Shown here: positions 1 through 5,355 of the stretch, piece after piece | Layout: the number at the start of each line of letters is the position of its first letter | Position numbering within the stretch: the stretch's first letter is position 1 | NCBI GenBank assembly: GCA_025351205.1 | Contig: JANXWI010000037.1 | Span: 1-5,530 of the forward strand | From: Deinococcus sp. | Lineage (GTDB): Bacteria > Deinococcota > Deinococci > Deinococcales > Deinococcaceae | Reading direction: 5' to 3' | DNA length: 5,530 nt | The notes under the pieces: generated by a model | Told to the model about the DNA's origin: nothing | Databases searched by the model: none | The model's input: only the letters and a program-made list of their open reading frames with translations | Program-made: the position numbers and the translations under genes

Positions 1-1
1 C

Positions 2-220
2 TTTCTGCGCCCCGGCGGGGCCTACGTGTATGTGGAGCGGCAGGCGCCGCACCGGTTGCTGCGCCTGATCCAGCCCAGCGATTTCGGGCCGGTCGAGGCG
101 CTGCTGACCCTGGAACGCCCCGGCGTCGTTGCCAGCCGTGAAGCCGCCAGAGTCGGAGCGGCGCAGGGACGCCCGGTGCGCGGCCAGGTGGGCAAACCCA
201 GACGGCGAAACACGAGGTGA
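2..220 (+). CDS. C-terminal fragment of an unidentified protein (5' end outside window)
   Basis: The reading frame is open from the window edge to a TGA at 218-220 and gives about 72 residues. It starts with FLRPGGAYVYVERQ and ends in a strongly basic tail, GKPRRRNTR. GC-rich third positions look like normal coding sequence for this genome. I do not recognise the family. The LRPGG followed by a beta-strand-like AYVYVE resembles the late strand and hairpin of class I SAM-dependent methyltransferases (the 'LkPGG' element), which would fit a C-terminal fragment. That motif alone is weak evidence, and the rest (QPSDFGPVEALLTLERPGVVA) adds nothing diagnostic. An ATG-type start exists only at codons inside this fragment (26), so the real start is probably upstream of the window. 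The gene is followed by a repeat-rich gap and is probably not cotranscribed with hisD. Confidence 0.6.
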   Translation, partial: FLRPGGAYVYVERQAPHRLLRLIQPSDFGPVEALLTLERPGVVASREAARVGAAQGRPVRGQVGKPRRRNTR

Positions 221-327
221 GGGGAGAGGCGCAGTTGGGTTTATCTTCTGGATGCCCGCTGTTCACCCCCCACTTCGAACTTACGTGGTGAGTCGGAAGA
301 AAGAGAGTGGTCTCGAATTAGAGCTGT

Positions 328-384
328 TCCCCTCGCCCCCTGCGGGAGAGGGATGCTGCGAAGCAGCCGGGAGAGGGGGCCACC
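328..384 (+). repeat. GC-rich palindromic intergenic repeat, copy A
   Basis: The left part begins TTCCCCTCG and reaches GCGGGAGAGGG, forming an imperfect hairpin of CCCCTC/CCC against GGG/GAGGG. A second small hairpin follows, GCTGC-GAA-GCAGC (about 355-367). The copy ends GGGGGCCACC at 375-384. The same layout recurs at 5356-5409, with the identical GGGGGCCACC end, and in reverse orientation at 5263-5313. The middle hairpin differs in sequence between copies but keeps its ability to pair. It resembles the short non-coding palindromic repeats seen between genes in Deinococcus and other GC-rich bacteria. Its function is not shown by the sequence. Confidence 0.7.
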
Positions 385-442
385 GGACAGCGTGACCGGG
401 CCTCCACCCGGGAGCCACTTGCCTGTCGGCGGTGAGAGGCGA

Positions 443-596
443 CTAGTACACGGTCAACCGATCTGATGGGGGGTCAACTTCTGGTAAGTCATTGGATGCT
501 CAGCCCGTTCACCCCCGCCCCAGCCCTCCCCCCTCAAGGGTGAGGGAGCGAAGCGGCCTAAATTCACCCCGCCCTGATCGGTTGTCCATGTACTAG
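443..596. mobile_element. MITE-like element with 21-bp terminal inverted repeats
   Basis: The left end at 443-463 (CTAGTACACGG then TCAACCGATC) and the reverse complement of the right end at 576-596 (CTAGTACATGG then ACAACCGATC) match at 19 of 21 positions. Weaker pairing continues inwards for about 17 more bases (GGGGTCAACTT against GGGGTGAATTT). The element is 154 bp and has no coding capacity, as expected of a non-autonomous miniature element. Both ends carry CTAG. Because CTAG is its own reverse complement, it could be part of the repeat or a 4-bp target duplication, which would fit TA/CTAG-targeting families such as IS630 or some IS5 members. The alternative is a large cruciform-forming regulatory repeat; no second copy is visible in the window. 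Confidence 0.6.
524..546 (+). repeat. GC-rich hairpin inside the MITE-like element
   Basis: CCCTCCCCC, a short CTCAA loop and GGGTGAGGG form an imperfect stem (CCCTC/GAGGG plus CCC/GGG). The GGGTGAGGG arm also occurs in the palindromic repeats at 5263-5313 and 5356-5409, so this may be a partial or degenerate member of that family nested between the inverted ends of the element. Confidence 0.5.
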
Positions 597-610
597 AAAA
601 ATCATTCAAT
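582..610 (+). promoter_or_regulatory. Possible hisD promoter
   Basis: A -35-like TTGTCC (582-587, 4 of 6 to TTGACA), a 17-bp spacer and a -10-like TTCAAT (605-610, 4 of 6 to TATAAT) would give a transcript start near 617 and a leader of about 26 nt carrying the hisD ribosome site. The -35 box would lie inside the right inverted repeat of the MITE-like element. Both boxes are weak, so this is a candidate only. Confidence 0.3.
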
Positions 611-629
611 ATCCAGATCAACACAACTC

Positions 630-635
630 AAGGAG
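630..635 (+). promoter_or_regulatory. Ribosome binding site of hisD
   Basis: AAGGAG lies 7 nt before the ATG at 643. This is a near-ideal Shine-Dalgarno site and fixes the hisD start. Confidence 0.85.
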
Positions 636-642
636 CACGCCC

Positions 643-1959
643 ATGAACATTCTGAAAGGAGAGGCCGCGCGGCTGGCCCTGACCCGCAAGTTTTCCGACA
701 TTCCGGTGCCAGACAGCGTACTGGAGCGCAACGAGAAGCTGTTTGGCGAACGCCTGACGCCGGAGCAGGTGGTGTCGCGCATTCTGGACGACGTGAAGCT
801 GCGCGGCGACGCGGCCCTGCTCGACTGGACCGAGAAGCTCGACGGCCACCGCCCGCTTCAGCTGGAGGTCAGCCAGGGCGAGCTGGACGCCGCCTGGGTG
901 GCCCCGGAGCTGCACGCCGCCATCGAGCTGGCGATTGCGCGGGTGCGGGCCTTTTACGTGCAGCAGCCCGCGCACGGCTTTCTGGAACACACCGAGGGCG
1001 GCGCGCTGGGGCAACTGGTGCGGCCCCTGGGGCGGGTGGGGCTGTACGTGCCGGGTGGGCTGGCCCCGCTGGTCAGCACACTGATTCACACCGCCGTCCC
1101 GGCCCAGGTGGCGGGCGTGCCCGAGCTGATCGTGTGCAGCCCGGCGGGCAAGGATGGGCAGATTCACCCGGCCATTCTGGTGGCCGCCCGCCTGCTGGGC
1201 ATATCGCGGGTGTTCCGGCTGGGCGGGGCGCAGGCGATTGCCGCGCTGGCCTACGGCACGGCTTCGGTGCCGGGCGTGGACAAGATCGCCGGGCCGGGCA
1301 ACCTGTTTGTGGTGATCGCCAAGCGCATGGTGTTCGGGCAGGTGGGCATCGAGAGTCTGGCCGGACCCACCGAGACGCTGGTGCTGGCCGACGACAGCGC
1401 CGACCCCAGGCACGTGGCCGCCGACCTGCTGGCCCAGTCGGAGCACCTGGGCGCGGAACCCGTGCTGGTCAGCACCTCGCGCGAACTGCTGATTGCCGTG
1501 CAGGCTGAGCTGGGCGGGCAGCTGGAGGCCCTGCCGGAACCCAACCGCAGCTGGGCGCGCGACAGCATCCAGGCCAGGATGAAGATCGTGCTGGCCGAGA
1601 CGCTGGCTGAGGCGCTGGAGCTGTCGAACATCTACGCGCCCGAACACCTGTGTCTGCTGACCCGCGACCCCTGGGCGCTGCTGGGACAGGTCAAGCGGGC
1701 GGGCGGGGTGTTTGTCGGCGAGAGCAGCATGGAGGCGCTGGGCGACTACCTGGCCGGCCCCAGCCACGTGATGCCCACCGGCGGCACGGCCCGTTTCCTG
1801 AGTCCGGTCAACGTGCGCGATTTTCAGACCATCATCTCGGTGGTGGGCATCAACCACGCCACCTTGCAGAGAATCGGCCCGGCGGCAGCGCTCCTGGCCC
1901 GCACCGAGGGGCTGGAGGCCCACGCCCGAGCTATCGAATCGCGGCTCGGGCATGACTGA
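643..1959 (+). CDS. hisD: Histidinol dehydrogenase
   Basis: This is a cytoplasmic, zinc-dependent, NAD-linked enzyme that oxidises L-histidinol through histidinal to L-histidine, the last two steps of histidine synthesis. The 438 residues match the usual length of about 430. Residues matched to E. coli HisD by constant offsets are the metal ligands Gln265 and His268 (AQSEH), Asp368 (LGDYLAGPSH) and His427 (GLEAHARA), and the catalytic Glu334-His335 (YAPEHL). Other hallmarks are GLYVPGG (133-139), IAGPGN (215-220), AGPTE (240-244) and MPTGGTARF (377-385). The usual Ile-Asp before AGP[ST]E reads Ile-Glu here (IESLAGPTE), a small departure from the family signature. The ATG is set by an AAGGAG site. 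No other his gene is adjacent, so it looks monocistronic. A HisD-like paralogue acting on another alcohol cannot be excluded, but the retained active site favours true HisD. Confidence 0.95.
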   Translation: MNILKGEAARLALTRKFSDIPVPDSVLERNEKLFGERLTPEQVVSRILDDVKLRGDAALLDWTEKLDGHRPLQLEVSQGELDAAWVAPELHAAIELAIARVRAFYVQQPAHGFLEHTEGGALGQLVRPLGRVGLYVPGGLAPLVSTLIHTAVPAQVAGVPELIVCSPAGKDGQIHPAILVAARLLGISRVFRLGGAQAIAALAYGTASVPGVDKIAGPGNLFVVIAKRMVFGQVGIESLAGPTETLVLADDSADPRHVAADLLAQSEHLGAEPVLVSTSRELLIAVQAELGGQLEALPEPNRSWARDSIQARMKIVLAETLAEALELSNIYAPEHLCLLTRDPWALLGQVKRAGGVFVGESSMEALGDYLAGPSHVMPTGGTARFLSPVNVRDFQTIISVVGINHATLQRIGPAAALLARTEGLEAHARAIESRLGHD

Positions 1960-2081
1960 CGGCTGGGTCTCGGCTGCTGACAGGGCGACTGAAGATGCCC
2001 CGGGCCGGACCGAACCCTCCACACGAAGCGCGGACACTTCAAATCGTGCATTTTTCAGATGTGCGCTTCACGCCCCGGCGG

Positions 2082-2094
2082 TATTGTTGAGGGG
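2082..2094 (+). promoter_or_regulatory. Leaderless-type promoter of the DUF3084 gene
   Basis: TATTGT (2082-2087) fits TANNNT, and 6 nt separate it from the GTG at 2094, so transcription would start at or next to the start codon. An in-frame TGA at 2088-2090 rules out an upstream start. The GAGGG just before GTG is too close to act as a normal Shine-Dalgarno site. No good -35 box is visible at the expected distance. Confidence 0.5.
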
Positions 2095-3827
2095 TGCTGC
2101 TCGCCTTTCTCGCCTTCGTGGTTCTGCTTGCCGGATTCATCGCCTACGCCGCCGACAACATCGCGCGGCGGGCGGGACGGCGGCACCTGCGGCTGTTCGG
2201 CCTGCGCCCCAAGACCACGGCCCTGATCGTGGCCGTTCTGGCGGGCATGGGCATCAGTCTGGCGAGCATGCTGGCGTTTTTTGCGCTCAACCGTCAGGCC
2301 ATCCGCAACATCGAGCAGGCCGACCTGTTGCGTCTGGAGCTGAAGGGTCTGAAACAGGACGTGGCGGCGGTGCAGAGCGACCTGAACAGTGCCCGCAACG
2401 AGCGCGACACCGCCAATCTGCGCGCTGACGAGGCCCGCCAGGCCAGCGTGAGCGCCCTGGGCCAGCTGGGTCGGGCACAGGGCGACCTGAAAAGTGCGCG
2501 CGCAGCCACCGATCAGCTCAAGACACAGGCCCAGGCCTTGCAGACCCGCGTGAGCAACCTCAGTGCCCTGAAGACGACGCTGGAGGCCCAGGCGACGAGC
2601 AACCGGCGTGCCCTGGCGCTTTCTCAGACGGGGCTGAGTACCGCCCAGAGAGAGCTTAAACTCGCCAGCAGCCGTGCCAGCGGCCTGGATTCGCGGCTGC
2701 TGACGGTCCAGCGTCAGATCACGCTGCTCGACAGCCAGAACGCTCAGGCGCAGGTCAGGGTGACCCAGGCGCAGGCCCAGGCCCGGAAAGCACAGGTTCA
2801 GGCGCGGGAATCCCAGGCCCAGGCGGTGCGGGCGCGCGGTCAGGTCGATGGACTCCAGGCCCAGATTCAGCGGCTTGACGCCTCGCGTCAGGCCGTGACC
2901 GCCCAGCTGGGCGGCGTAACTGTGGAGCGCAACCGGGCGGCGGCCCAGCTCGGCCAGTTGCAGGCGCAGTTCGCGCAGGCGCAGACGCGGGCCACCCAGG
3001 CCACGGCCCAGGCGACCCAGGCCACGGCCCAGGCCGCGCAGGCCAGCGCCCAGCTGAGCAGTCTGACCGCCCAGCGCGACGCGGTGCGCTCCGACCTGAG
3101 CGCCCTGAAGGCCACCGTGGCGGGCCTGCAAGCCCAGGCGCTGGCCCTGAAAAACGACAACGACACGTTGCGCCTGAGCCTGATCAGCTCACAGGCCGAC
3201 GTCAAGCACCTGGAGGACGAGTACAGCCGCGCGACCACCGAGCTGAGTGCCAGCCGCAACACCGTACTCAGCTACTCCAAAAACAGCATCGTGTATGGCG
3301 GCGTGGTGGCGTCTGTCCGCAGCCTCGACGGCTTCTTGCAGGCGGCCAGCACGGCGGCGCTCACGCGCGGGGCCAGAGGCGCGCCTTCGGTCAGGCTGGC
3401 CCCGGCCTCGCGTCAGGCGCTGGAAACCACCTTGCGCGGCCTGAACGCCAGCACCTTCGTGCTGTGCCGCGCCAGTGGCAACGCCGCCGCCGGTTTCGCC
3501 GTGGACCTGAGCTGCGACGCCCGCCCCAACACCCTGATCTACCCGCACGGCAGCGTCATCCGCAAGGCGACCGTGACCTTGCAGGGCAACGACGAACTGC
3601 TCAGAGGACAGCTTCAGGACCTGGTCGGAGACGCGGTGCTCGACCTGACGCGGCGCGGCGTGCCGCTGGAATACGTATTGAACGGCGGCCTGAACACCGC
3701 GAGCCTGTACGGCCTGCTGACCCGGCTGGCCGCCAGGGGAGGCAGCAGCGCCGTGGTGGGCGTGATGCCCAGGGGTGACGTGAAGCCGGGCAGTCAGGTG
3801 GACCTGTATGCCGACATCGTGCCGTGA
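2094..3827 (+). CDS. DUF3084 family coiled-coil membrane protein
   Basis: The 577-residue protein starts with a membrane segment (about 1-20). A very basic loop follows (RRAGRRHLRLFGLRPK, 25-40) and then a second membrane segment (about 42-64). The AYAADNIARRAGRRHLRLFGLRPKTTA stretch, here split by the loop, is the hallmark I associate with DUF3084. Residues about 72-395 form a long Ala/Gln-rich coiled coil, including two exact TQATAQA heptads (300-313). A globular domain (about 396-577) ends the protein and holds its only cysteines, Cys458 and Cys474. By the positive-inside rule the basic loop is cytoplasmic, which puts the coiled coil and C-terminal domain outside the membrane. The function of the family is unknown; a structural or envelope role is inference. 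GTG is the first possible start in frame. The gene lies 134 bp after hisD and probably has its own promoter. Confidence 0.9.
   Translation: MLLAFLAFVVLLAGFIAYAADNIARRAGRRHLRLFGLRPKTTALIVAVLAGMGISLASMLAFFALNRQAIRNIEQADLLRLELKGLKQDVAAVQSDLNSARNERDTANLRADEARQASVSALGQLGRAQGDLKSARAATDQLKTQAQALQTRVSNLSALKTTLEAQATSNRRALALSQTGLSTAQRELKLASSRASGLDSRLLTVQRQITLLDSQNAQAQVRVTQAQAQARKAQVQARESQAQAVRARGQVDGLQAQIQRLDASRQAVTAQLGGVTVERNRAAAQLGQLQAQFAQAQTRATQATAQATQATAQAAQASAQLSSLTAQRDAVRSDLSALKATVAGLQAQALALKNDNDTLRLSLISSQADVKHLEDEYSRATTELSASRNTVLSYSKNSIVYGGVVASVRSLDGFLQAASTAALTRGARGAPSVRLAPASRQALETTLRGLNASTFVLCRASGNAAAGFAVDLSCDARPNTLIYPHGSVIRKATVTLQGNDELLRGQLQDLVGDAVLDLTRRGVPLEYVLNGGLNTASLYGLLTRLAARGGSSAVVGVMPRGDVKPGSQVDLYADIVP
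2994..3035 (+). repeat. 21-bp tandem duplication within the coiled-coil coding region
   Basis: Two adjacent 21-bp units (2994-3014 and 3015-3035, starting ACCCAGGCCACGG) differ only at the last base (G or C). Each encodes exactly one TQATAQA heptad, so gain or loss of a unit would keep both the reading frame and the coiled-coil register. The surrounding CAGGC-rich codons (AQAQ runs) suggest the domain grew by such small duplications. Confidence 0.85.
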
Positions 3828-3846
3828 AGGCAGCGAGGTTTTCCGC

Positions 3847-4368
3847 TCAGGATACGGTGGCCCACAGGAGCAGCGGGCCGTCGTCCTTGTTCCAGCCCTC
3901 GCCCACCCGCACGAAGCCGCACTTTTCCAGCACGCGGGCGCTGGCGACGTTGGAAACGCACGTTTCGGCGGTCACGCGGCGCACGCCCGTGGTGGCCCGC
4001 CAGTGCGGCAGCAGCGCCCGCAGCGCCTCGGTGGCGTAACCCTGGCCCCAGCACTCCGGGTTCAGGCCGTAGCCGATCTCCAGGTCGCCAAGGTCGCTGA
4101 GGCCGCCTTTGCTGCCCATCAGGCCGACGGCACCCATGCTCTCACGGTCGATCAGAATGAACTGCCCCGCGTCGCCGCCTGATTCCAGCAGCAGCGGAAA
4201 GACGGCCAGCGCGTCACCGGGCCAGGAAGCCGGAAAGGTCACGCTCAGCGGCCCGGCTGGCGTGGCAAGTTCGGCCCGGAAGGTGGGCCGCTCCAGACGC
4301 TCGCGCACCACATTCAGCGGCAGCTCCGGAAGCAGCAGCCGTTCGCTGCTCAACATGAGCGCCCACAC
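3847..4368 (-). CDS. GNAT family N-acetyltransferase (RimJ/RimL-like)
   Basis: A 173-residue cytoplasmic acetyl-CoA-dependent transferase. The acetyl-CoA-binding region is LEIGYGLNPECWGQGYATEA (96-115), which contains the GQGYA form of the Q/RxxGxG/A loop. Near the C-terminus is the Acetyltransf_3 pattern N140-xx-S143-x-RVLEKCGF (145-152), as in RimJ, RimL and related enzymes. Residues 1-75 are less conserved and probably hold the acceptor-binding part. The substrate cannot be read from the sequence: ribosomal protein termini, small amines or antibiotics are all possible for this family. The GTG start at 4368 is preferred because a promoter lies exactly 6 nt upstream (leaderless layout); an in-frame ATG at 4356 has no ribosome site. 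The gene converges on the DUF3084 gene with 19 bp between the stops and diverges from the phosphoesterase gene. Confidence 0.9.
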   Translation of the reverse strand: MWALMLSSERLLLPELPLNVVRERLERPTFRAELATPAGPLSVTFPASWPGDALAVFPLLLESGGDAGQFILIDRESMGAVGLMGSKGGLSDLGDLEIGYGLNPECWGQGYATEALRALLPHWRATTGVRRVTAETCVSNVASARVLEKCGFVRVGEGWNKDDGPLLLWATVS

Positions 4369-4374
4369 AAGCGG

Positions 4375-4403
4375 GTGATAAAGGTCGACACAGTGCCTTT
4401 CAA
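4375..4403 (-). promoter_or_regulatory. Promoter of the acetyltransferase gene (leaderless layout)
   Basis: On the minus strand, TTGAAA (4403-4398, 5 of 6 to TTGACA), a 17-bp spacer and TATCAC (4380-4375, 4 of 6 to TATAAT) lie 6 nt before the GTG at 4368. Transcription would begin at about the start codon, and no Shine-Dalgarno site is present. The -10 hexamer lacks the final T of TANNNT. Confidence 0.55.
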
Positions 4404-4405
4404 GC

Positions 4406-4434
4406 TTGTCATTCTCACTGCTTAAGTCTAAACT
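4406..4434 (+). promoter_or_regulatory. Promoter of the metallophosphoesterase gene
   Basis: TTGTCA (4406-4411, 5 of 6 to TTGACA), a 17-bp spacer and TAAACT (4429-4434, 4 of 6 and fitting TANNNT) would start a transcript near 4441, giving a leader of about 64 nt before the ATG at 4505. The -35 box is 2 bp from the -35 box of the opposing acetyltransferase promoter. Confidence 0.55.
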
Positions 4435-4492
4435 GCAAAAACTTCAAGTGTCAGACGCGCTCGGCTGGCGGTGCCAGGTTCCGGAGCGCGGC

Positions 4493-4498
4493 AGGTGA
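4493..4498 (+). promoter_or_regulatory. Ribosome binding site of the metallophosphoesterase gene
   Basis: AGGTGA, complementary to the 16S rRNA tail, lies 6 nt before the ATG at 4505. An in-frame TGA at 4496-4498 excludes any longer start, so the ATG is well supported. Confidence 0.75.
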
Positions 4499-4504
4499 AA
4501 CTGT

Positions 4505-5197
4505 ATGTCGGTCTTTCAGGTCTCCACAGCCCATCAGCTCACGTCGCGGCCTTCGCTGGAACCCCTCGTGTTGGTCCGGGCCGAGGCCAGAAAACGCCGC
4601 CTGATGCTGCTGGCCGACTACGTTCACCCCTTCGTGTACCGCGACGGCTTTCCGCAGGGCGTGCCCGACGTGGACATGGTGCTGGCCGCAGGCGACCTGC
4701 CGGGATACTACCTGGAATACCTGGCGACCAAGCTGCCGGTGCCCGTGCTGTACGTGCCCGGAAACCATGAGAACGAGTACATCAACGAGGGCGATGGCCG
4801 TATCCCGGCGCGCGGCGTGATCAATGTTCACGGCAAGGTCGTCACGGTGGCGGGGCTGCGCGTCGCGGGCTGGGGCGGGGTGCCCCGCTACCGGGAAGAC
4901 GGCGAGGGCCAGTACAGCGGGTTGCAGGCCCGCTGGGGGCTGGGTGTGCTGGCGCTGCGGGCCAGAAAGGGCGTGGACGTGCTGCTCACGCACGCTCCCC
5001 CCACCGGGCCACACGCCGGTCACGACTACGCCCACCGGGGCTGTGCGGCCATTCAGACCTTCATGGACAGGCGTCATCCGAAACTGGTGGTCCACGGGCA
5101 CATTCACGAGTACGAGGGCAAGAAGCTCGGTTACACCGATCAGAGCAGCGGCGCGGAGGTCATGAACGCCTACGGCTACCGGATCGTGGAGATCTAG
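4505..5197 (+). CDS. Calcineurin-like metallophosphoesterase
   Basis: This 230-residue protein belongs to the dinuclear-metal phosphoesterase superfamily, which hydrolyses phosphomonoesters or phosphodiesters. Visible motifs in order are Asp38 in LLADYVHP (motif I), GD (63-64), GNHE (86-89) with the catalytic Asn-His, the metal ligand His163 in LLTHAPP, and GHIH (198-201). The order and spacing are normal. Motif I, however, reads Asp-Tyr-Val-His, so the His is one residue further from the Asp than in the classical DxH. About 30 residues precede motif I, more than in many relatives, and a shorter protein from GTG at 4568 is possible but has no ribosome site. There is no signal peptide, so it is probably cytoplasmic. 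The substrate is unknown. The gene ends in consecutive in-frame stops, TAG TGA, and its last 15 bases are duplicated just downstream. Confidence 0.9.
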   Translation: MSVFQVSTAHQLTSRPSLEPLVLVRAEARKRRLMLLADYVHPFVYRDGFPQGVPDVDMVLAAGDLPGYYLEYLATKLPVPVLYVPGNHENEYINEGDGRIPARGVINVHGKVVTVAGLRVAGWGGVPRYREDGEGQYSGLQARWGLGVLALRARKGVDVLLTHAPPTGPHAGHDYAHRGCAAIQTFMDRRHPKLVVHGHIHEYEGKKLGYTDQSSGAEVMNAYGYRIVEI

Positions 5198-5216
5198 TGA
5201 AATCGTGGAGATTTAG
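5183..5216 (+). repeat. Short direct repeat duplicating the 3' end of the phosphoesterase gene
   Basis: ATCGTGGAGATCTAG (5183-5197, encoding Ile-Val-Glu-Ile-stop) is followed after 4 nt by ATCGTGGAGATTTAG (5202-5216), with 14 of 15 bases matching. The second copy is out of frame and beyond the stop codons, so it does not change the protein. Confidence 0.85.
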
Positions 5217-5262
5217 AGAGGCTGACCGGGGCGGCTGACGGGAGAGCAATTTCGTCTGGACG

Positions 5263-5313
5263 CTCCCTCACCCTGCTGCGTTGTAGCGCCCCTCTCCCAC
5301 AGGGGGCGAGGGG
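5263..5313 (-). repeat. GC-rich palindromic intergenic repeat, copy B (reverse orientation)
   Basis: Read on the minus strand, this copy begins CCCCTCGCCCCCTGTGGGAG. It differs from copy A (from 330) by one base in the first 23, C to T in the loop. A variable hairpin region and GGGTGAGGG follow. On the plus strand, CCCCTCTCCCACA (5289-5301) is the exact reverse complement of 5366-5378 in copy C. The near identity with copy A, almost 5 kb away, indicates a dispersed family. Confidence 0.75.
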
Positions 5314-5355
5314 AAAAGAGTTCAGAGGAGTTGTTATCACCAGACCAGAAGTTTC

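Larger units (their letters stand above)
221..642. other. Repeat-rich intergenic region upstream of hisD
   Basis: No convincing gene is seen in these 422 bases. The short open frame that crosses 129-395 translates through a palindromic repeat and overlaps the end of the upstream gene, so it is not credible. The region holds a GC-rich palindromic repeat (328-384), a MITE-like element (443-596) and the presumed hisD promoter and leader (582-642). A short motif is also shared between 249-270 and 493-516 (TGGATG followed by GTTCACCCCC, with small gaps), suggesting related repeat debris on both sides. Confidence 0.7.

Noticed and set aside
129..395. 88-codon plus-strand frame in the left intergenic gap
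   Set aside because: It overlaps the end of the upstream gene in another frame and then translates palindromic repeat copy A, with no ribosome site.
328..546. CRISPR-like or tandem array suggested by recurring GC-rich blocks
   Set aside because: The blocks are unevenly spaced, differ in sequence and are palindromic. There are no regular spacers and no cas genes.
628..2037. Long minus-strand open frame (469 codons) opposite hisD
   Set aside because: It is a shadow of hisD caused by GC-rich third positions. Its translation is low-complexity (Gln/His/Arg/Gly-rich) and matches no fold, while the plus strand encodes an unmistakable HisD.
2025..2069. Possible terminator after hisD (GAAGCGC ... 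GCGCTTC)
   Set aside because: The stem is only 7 bp with a 31-nt loop, and the T-run lies inside the loop, not after the stem, so it does not look like an intrinsic terminator.
2055..3131. Minus-strand open frame (358 codons) opposite the DUF3084 gene
   Set aside because: Its repeated Leu/Gly/Gln/Arg composition mirrors the CAGGCN repeats of the coiled-coil gene, and there is no plausible start signal or domain.
3832..3847. Small hairpin between the convergent DUF3084 and acetyltransferase genes (AGC..GG-TTTT-CC-GCT)
   Set aside because: The stem is 5 bp with a bulge and no following T-run. It is too weak to call a terminator, although convergent genes with a 19-bp gap would need some transcript end here.
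4451..5107. Minus-strand open frame opposite the phosphoesterase gene
   Set aside because: The plus strand carries ordered phosphoesterase motifs and a good ribosome site; the minus frame has neither.
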